Shown here in pieces: positions 54,000-56,924 of a stretch of DNA of 56,924 bases. The DNA is taken from positions 1-56,924 of the forward strand of contig NZ_LZFO01000014.1 in NCBI RefSeq assembly GCF_001758365.1, written 5' to 3'. A model generated the notes under the pieces. It saw only the letters and a list, made by a program, of their open reading frames with translations, was not told the DNA's origin and did not search any database. The position numbers and the translations under genes are program-made. Positions within the stretch are counted from its first letter, which is position 1. Each line of letters begins with the position of its first letter. The stretch is from Clostridium acetireducens DSM 10703 (GTDB lineage Bacteria > Bacillota > Clostridia > Clostridiales > Clostridiaceae).

Positions 54000-55190
54000 A
54001 TGAAAGATGTAGTTATTGTAAGTGCAGTTAGAACTGCTATTGGTAGTTATGGTGGTACTTTAAAGGATGTTCCTGTTGTTGAATTAGGAACAATAGTTAT
54101 GAAAGAAGCTATAAAAAGAGCTGGAATTAAACCAGAAGCAATCGATGAAGCTATATTTGGTTGCGTTATTCAAGCTGGTCAAGGACAAAGCCCAGGAAGA
54201 CAATCAATGGTACACGCTGGAATACCAGTAGAAGTTCCAGGAATGACATTAAATAAAGTTTGCGGATCAGGTTTAAGAGCAGTATCTTTAGCAGCTCAAT
54301 TAATAAAAGCAGGAGATGCTGATGTTGTATTAGCAGGTGGTATGGAAAACATGTCAGCTGTTCCTTATACTGTAGCTTCTAATAGATGGGGCGCTAGAAT
54401 GGGAGACGTTAAATTAGTAGATACTATGATAAAGGACGGCTTATGGGAATCATTCAACAATTACCACATGGGTATAACAGCTGAAAATATTGCTGAAAAA
54501 TGGGGAATCACAAGAGAAGAACAAGATGAATTTGCAGCAGCTTCACAACAAAAAGCAGAAGCAGCTATTAAATCAGGAAGATTCAAAGATGAAATAGTTC
54601 CTGTAGTAATAAAGACTAGAAAAGGCGAAAAAGTATTTGATACTGACGAATTCCCAAGATTCGGAACAACTAAAGATACTTTAGCTAAATTAAAACCAGC
54701 ATTCAAAAAAGGCGGAACAGTTACAGCTGGAAACGCTTCCGGTATCAATGATGGTGCTGCAGCATTAATCGTAATGAGTGCAGATAAAGCTAAAGAATTA
54801 GGAATTAAGCCATTAGCTAAAATAGTTTCTTATGGTTCAAAGGGTGTTGACCCATCAATCATGGGATACGGACCAGTAGGAGCAACAAGAGTAGCTCTTG
54901 AAAGAGCTGGATTAACTATAGATGATATGGACTTAATCGAAGCTAACGAAGCTTTCGCAGCTCAAAGTATAGCAGTAGCTAGAGACTTAGGATTTGATAA
55001 ATCAATGGAAAAAGTAAACGTAAATGGTGGAGCTATAGCACTTGGACACCCAGTAGGATGCTCAGGAGCAAGAATATTAGTTTCTCTTCTTCATGAAATG
55101 CAAAAGAGACCAGAAGTTAAAAAAGGTTTAGCAACTCTTTGCATAGGCGGAGGAATGGGAACATCTCTTATCGTTGAAAAATGTGAATAA
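54000..55190 (+). CDS. thl: acetyl-CoA C-acetyltransferase (thiolase)
   Basis: 396 aa. Condenses two acetyl-CoA to acetoacetyl-CoA for the butyrate/butanol pathway. Acyl-accepting Cys88 in [27 protein letters not shown] with the active His, and [11 protein letters not shown] with the second Cys (381). Codon use differs from neighbours: more ATC, TTC, GAC, AAC and GGC, as in highly expressed genes. GAGGAGGG ribosome binding site, consensus promoter and double terminator. Confidence 0.97.
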   Translation: MKDVVIVSAVRTAIGSYGGTLKDVPVVELGTIVMKEAIKRAGIKPEAIDEAIFGCVIQAGQGQSPGRQSMVHAGIPVEVPGMTLNKVCGSGLRAVSLAAQLIKAGDADVVLAGGMENMSAVPYTVASNRWGARMGDVKLVDTMIKDGLWESFNNYHMGITAENIAEKWGITREEQDEFAAASQQKAEAAIKSGRFKDEIVPVVIKTRKGEKVFDTDEFPRFGTTKDTLAKLKPAFKKGGTVTAGNASGINDGAAALIVMSADKAKELGIKPLAKIVSYGSKGVDPSIMGYGPVGATRVALERAGLTIDDMDLIEANEAFAAQSIAVARDLGFDKSMEKVNVNGGAIALGHPVGCSGARILVSLLHEMQKRPEVKKGLATLCIGGGMGTSLIVEKCE

Positions 55191-55204
55191 TTAACATATA
55201 ATTA

Positions 55205-55238
55205 TAAGGACTAGGAATTTTTCCTAGTCCTTATTTTT
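55205..55238 (+). terminator. intrinsic terminator after thl (first)
   Basis: 13-bp stem TAAGGACTAGGAA (55205-55217) with TTCCTAGTCCTTA (55221-55233), then TTTTT. Confidence 0.9.
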
Positions 55239-55241
55239 AAA

Positions 55242-55292
55242 AAAAGATGCATTAATAAACTTATATTATAGTTTATTAATGCATCTTTTCTA
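55242..55292 (+). terminator. second hairpin after thl
   Basis: Perfect 19-bp stem (55242-55260, ending ATTAATAAAC, with 55271-55289) and 10-nt loop, then CTATTT. Tandem with the first terminator. Confidence 0.7.
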
Positions 55293-55714
55293 TTTATAAT
55301 AAATCTTTTAAAAAAAATGTTAAAAATGTGTTAAAAGTGTGAATAAGATAATTAATATCATGTCATGCTAATAAAAAAACCTAAAAAACAATTTGGATAT
55401 AATACTGTTAATTATACATAAAATGTAAAAAAATAAACGTTTTCTATAGGTGTAAAATGTTACCAAAGAAGCATAAAAGAGTATAAAAAACAATAACAAA
55501 GTCTGAATATTGAGAAAAATGAAATTCGCATAAAAATTTTTTCGGTATTAAAGAATAACTTAAATAAATAAAGCATTGGAGACTAAAACAAATTTTTATA
55601 TTGAAAAAATCCATAAAAACATTAAAAAAGGAGAATAATATTTAAATATTAGGTTTTTGTTATGTAAAGTTAAAATATATAATTAGTTATCATAATAAAC
55701 CGGAGGAAAATAAA
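55293..55714 (+). other. long AT-rich gap before the atp operon
   Basis: About 420 nt without an open frame of use. It should hold the atp promoter: TATAAT at 55678-55683 has a TTGTTA at 55657-55662 but only 15 bp between; another TATAAT near 55400 lacks a clear -35. An AAAAAAGGAG at 55623-55632 looks like a ribosome binding site but no start codon follows. Nothing else is recognised. Confidence 0.4.
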
Positions 55715-56074
55715 TTGAATAATGATGTTAAACAGATGTTGCAAAAAATAATTATATATGATTTGATTATAGCTATTATTTTTTCAACTTTAATTTACTT
55801 TACATTTAAGAAATATTCAGTTGTACTTTTTTTAGGGTTATTTATAGCTTTAATTAATTTTGTAATTAACACTATACTTATTAACTATGCTGTTAATGTG
55901 GGAAAGATAAAAAGTATAAGTTTAGCTAGTTTTATTTTTAGAATTGTAATAACAGCTTTTATTGGCTTTTTATTTTATAAGAACAACAAATATAATGTAA
56001 TAGCTTATGTATTTGGATACACTTTACATTTTATCCCGTTAATATTATATAGTATTAATGTTAAAAATAAATGA
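55715..56074 (+). CDS. atpI: ATP synthase I-like protein (AtpI)
   Basis: 119 aa with four hydrophobic helices, the AtpI layout; it precedes atpB as atpI does elsewhere. AtpI assists assembly of the c-ring and may carry Mg2+. The family is poorly conserved, so the call leans on position. TTG start after CCGGAGG. Confidence 0.8.
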   Translation: MNNDVKQMLQKIIIYDLIIAIIFSTLIYFTFKKYSVVLFLGLFIALINFVINTILINYAVNVGKIKSISLASFIFRIVITAFIGFLFYKNNKYNVIAYVFGYTLHFIPLILYSINVKNK

Positions 56075-56089
56075 AAGGAGTGAGGGTTA

Positions 56090-56770
56090 TTGGAAGAAAT
56101 TAAGTCGTTATTTAATATTAATTTATTTGGATATAATATTGGAATAACCTCCAGCATAATAATTCAATGGATAATAATATTAATAGTAGCGGTGATATCA
56201 ATAGTATTAACTAAAGATTTAAAAAGAGTACCAGATAGAAAACAAAGTATATTAGAGTCTTTTGTACAATTTATTAATAATTTAGTAGGGGAAAATATGG
56301 GTTCAGAATATAAAAACTTTTCTCCGTATATAGGAACACTATTTATATTTATTTTATTAATGAATTTGACAGGATTAATAGGAATAAAGCCACCTACAGG
56401 AGATATTAATATAGCTTTGGGATTAGCAGCTATTACTTTTTTTATAGTTCAATTTAATGCTATAAAAAAGGTAGGAATAAAAAGATATTTATTAGGATAT
56501 GGAGAACCTTTTTTATTTTTATTGCCACTAAATTTACTTGAAAGAATAATGCTTCCTATATCTTTAAGCTTAAGACTATTTGGTAATATGACTGCTGCGG
56601 TAGTTGTTATAGATATTATTTATAATTCATTAGCAAGATTAGGTTGGTTTGCTCAAATAGGAATTCCAATACCAGCTCATGCATTCTTTGATGTATTTGA
56701 TGGGGTAATGCAAATGTTTATTTTTACTATGTTAACTATGATTAATATAAAAATAATAGCTGAACATTAA
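56090..56770 (+). CDS. atpB: F0F1 ATP synthase subunit a
   Basis: 226 aa. Proton (or sodium) channel subunit of F0. Five to six helices; the essential Arg lies in LSLRLFGNMTAAVVV, and the last helix reads VMQMFIFTMLTMINIKII. TTG start after AAAGGAGTGA, 15 nt from atpI. The operon should continue with atpE beyond the window; 154 nt of the gap are seen, with no ORF. Confidence 0.95.
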   Translation: MEEIKSLFNINLFGYNIGITSSIIIQWIIILIVAVISIVLTKDLKRVPDRKQSILESFVQFINNLVGENMGSEYKNFSPYIGTLFIFILLMNLTGLIGIKPPTGDINIALGLAAITFFIVQFNAIKKVGIKRYLLGYGEPFLFLLPLNLLERIMLPISLSLRLFGNMTAAVVVIDIIYNSLARLGWFAQIGIPIPAHAFFDVFDGVMQMFIFTMLTMINIKIIAEH

Positions 56771-56924
56771 TTTAAAAATTATTTTAATAAAATTAATGGT
56801 TCTGTTAATTAATTATGAAAATATAGCTTTGAAAATCACAAAATTACTATATGACTTACTTTAAATAATAAAAATTATAAAATTAATATTTTGTGGCATG
56901 ACAAAAAAGCCTATCTATTTATAG

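Noticed and set aside
55623-55662. Small ORF after AAAAAAGGAG in the thl-atpI gap
   Set aside because: No start codon at suitable distance; the nearby ATG at 55661 is followed at once by a stop.

Overview
The window is about 57 kb of very AT-rich DNA with tightly packed genes. Starts are often TTG or GTG, ribosome binding sites are strong (AGGAGG, GGAGGTG), and almost every operon ends in an intrinsic terminator. It carries anaerobic ribonucleotide reductase, a full set of endospore genes (spoIIR, yabG, sipL, a ger operon, ypeB, CotS-type proteins), a clostridial thiolase with its typical promoter, and an F-type ATPase operon start. Together these point to an anaerobic, spore-forming Clostridium sensu stricto (cluster I; C. 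botulinum/sporogenes/tetani-like). I cannot fix the species. It reads as ordinary chromosome; I see no phage, insertion sequence, CRISPR array, rRNA or tRNA.

Layout. (1) 0.2-5.9 kb: MgtC-like membrane protein; nrdD-nrdG behind a sigma-A promoter with a good NrdR-box match; a secreted CWB2-amidase; a small C_GCAxxG_C_C protein. (2) 5.9-17.2 kb: T-box leader and ileS, a CcpA-like regulator, an orphan Lys/Asn-rich protein, an alkyladenine DNA glycosylase, mannose-1-P guanylyltransferase, an EamA transporter, a radical SAM protein and an orphan solute-binding lipoprotein. (3) 17.2-25.1 kb: a spore-surface locus of two GT4 glycosyltransferases interleaved with four CotS-type kinase-fold proteins (one apparently a pseudokinase), then yabG and veg. 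(4) 25.1-31.5 kb: a candidate minus-strand small RNA, sipL, cyanophycinase and cyanophycin synthetase, ispE. (5) 31.6-39.2 kb: a germinant-receptor operon with a candidate sigma-G promoter, spoIIR with a candidate sigma-F promoter, a UgtP-like glycolipid synthase and ypeB with a candidate sigma-G promoter. (6) 39.4-51.0 kb: a PP-loop tRNA-thiolation-like protein, DUF1934, two small orphans, glpX, rho, rpmE (opposite strand), prmC, prfA, a membrane orphan, a ZIP transporter, the threonylcarbamoyladenylate synthase, a YwlE-like phosphatase, rpiB and upp. (7) 51.1-56.9 kb: dCMP deaminase-like comEB, the lipid-linked GlcNAc-1-P transferase, UDP-GlcNAc 2-epimerase, thl, a 524-nt gap, then atpI and atpB; the rest of the atp operon lies beyond the window.

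How they work together. About a third of the window serves the spore cycle: the SpoIIR signal, coat attachment (SipL), coat processing (YabG), coat/exosporium decoration (CotS plus GT4) and germination (Ger receptor, YpeB). The cyanophycin pair beside sipL may tie nitrogen storage to sporulation. Sequence signals I consider most worth checking are the convergent small RNA between veg and sipL, a ribosome binding site for the ger C gene that appears to need a folded spacer, the catalytically altered CotS protein, and the C-rich leader of rho. Start codons were chosen from ribosome binding site spacing, so several differ from the longest open frame.
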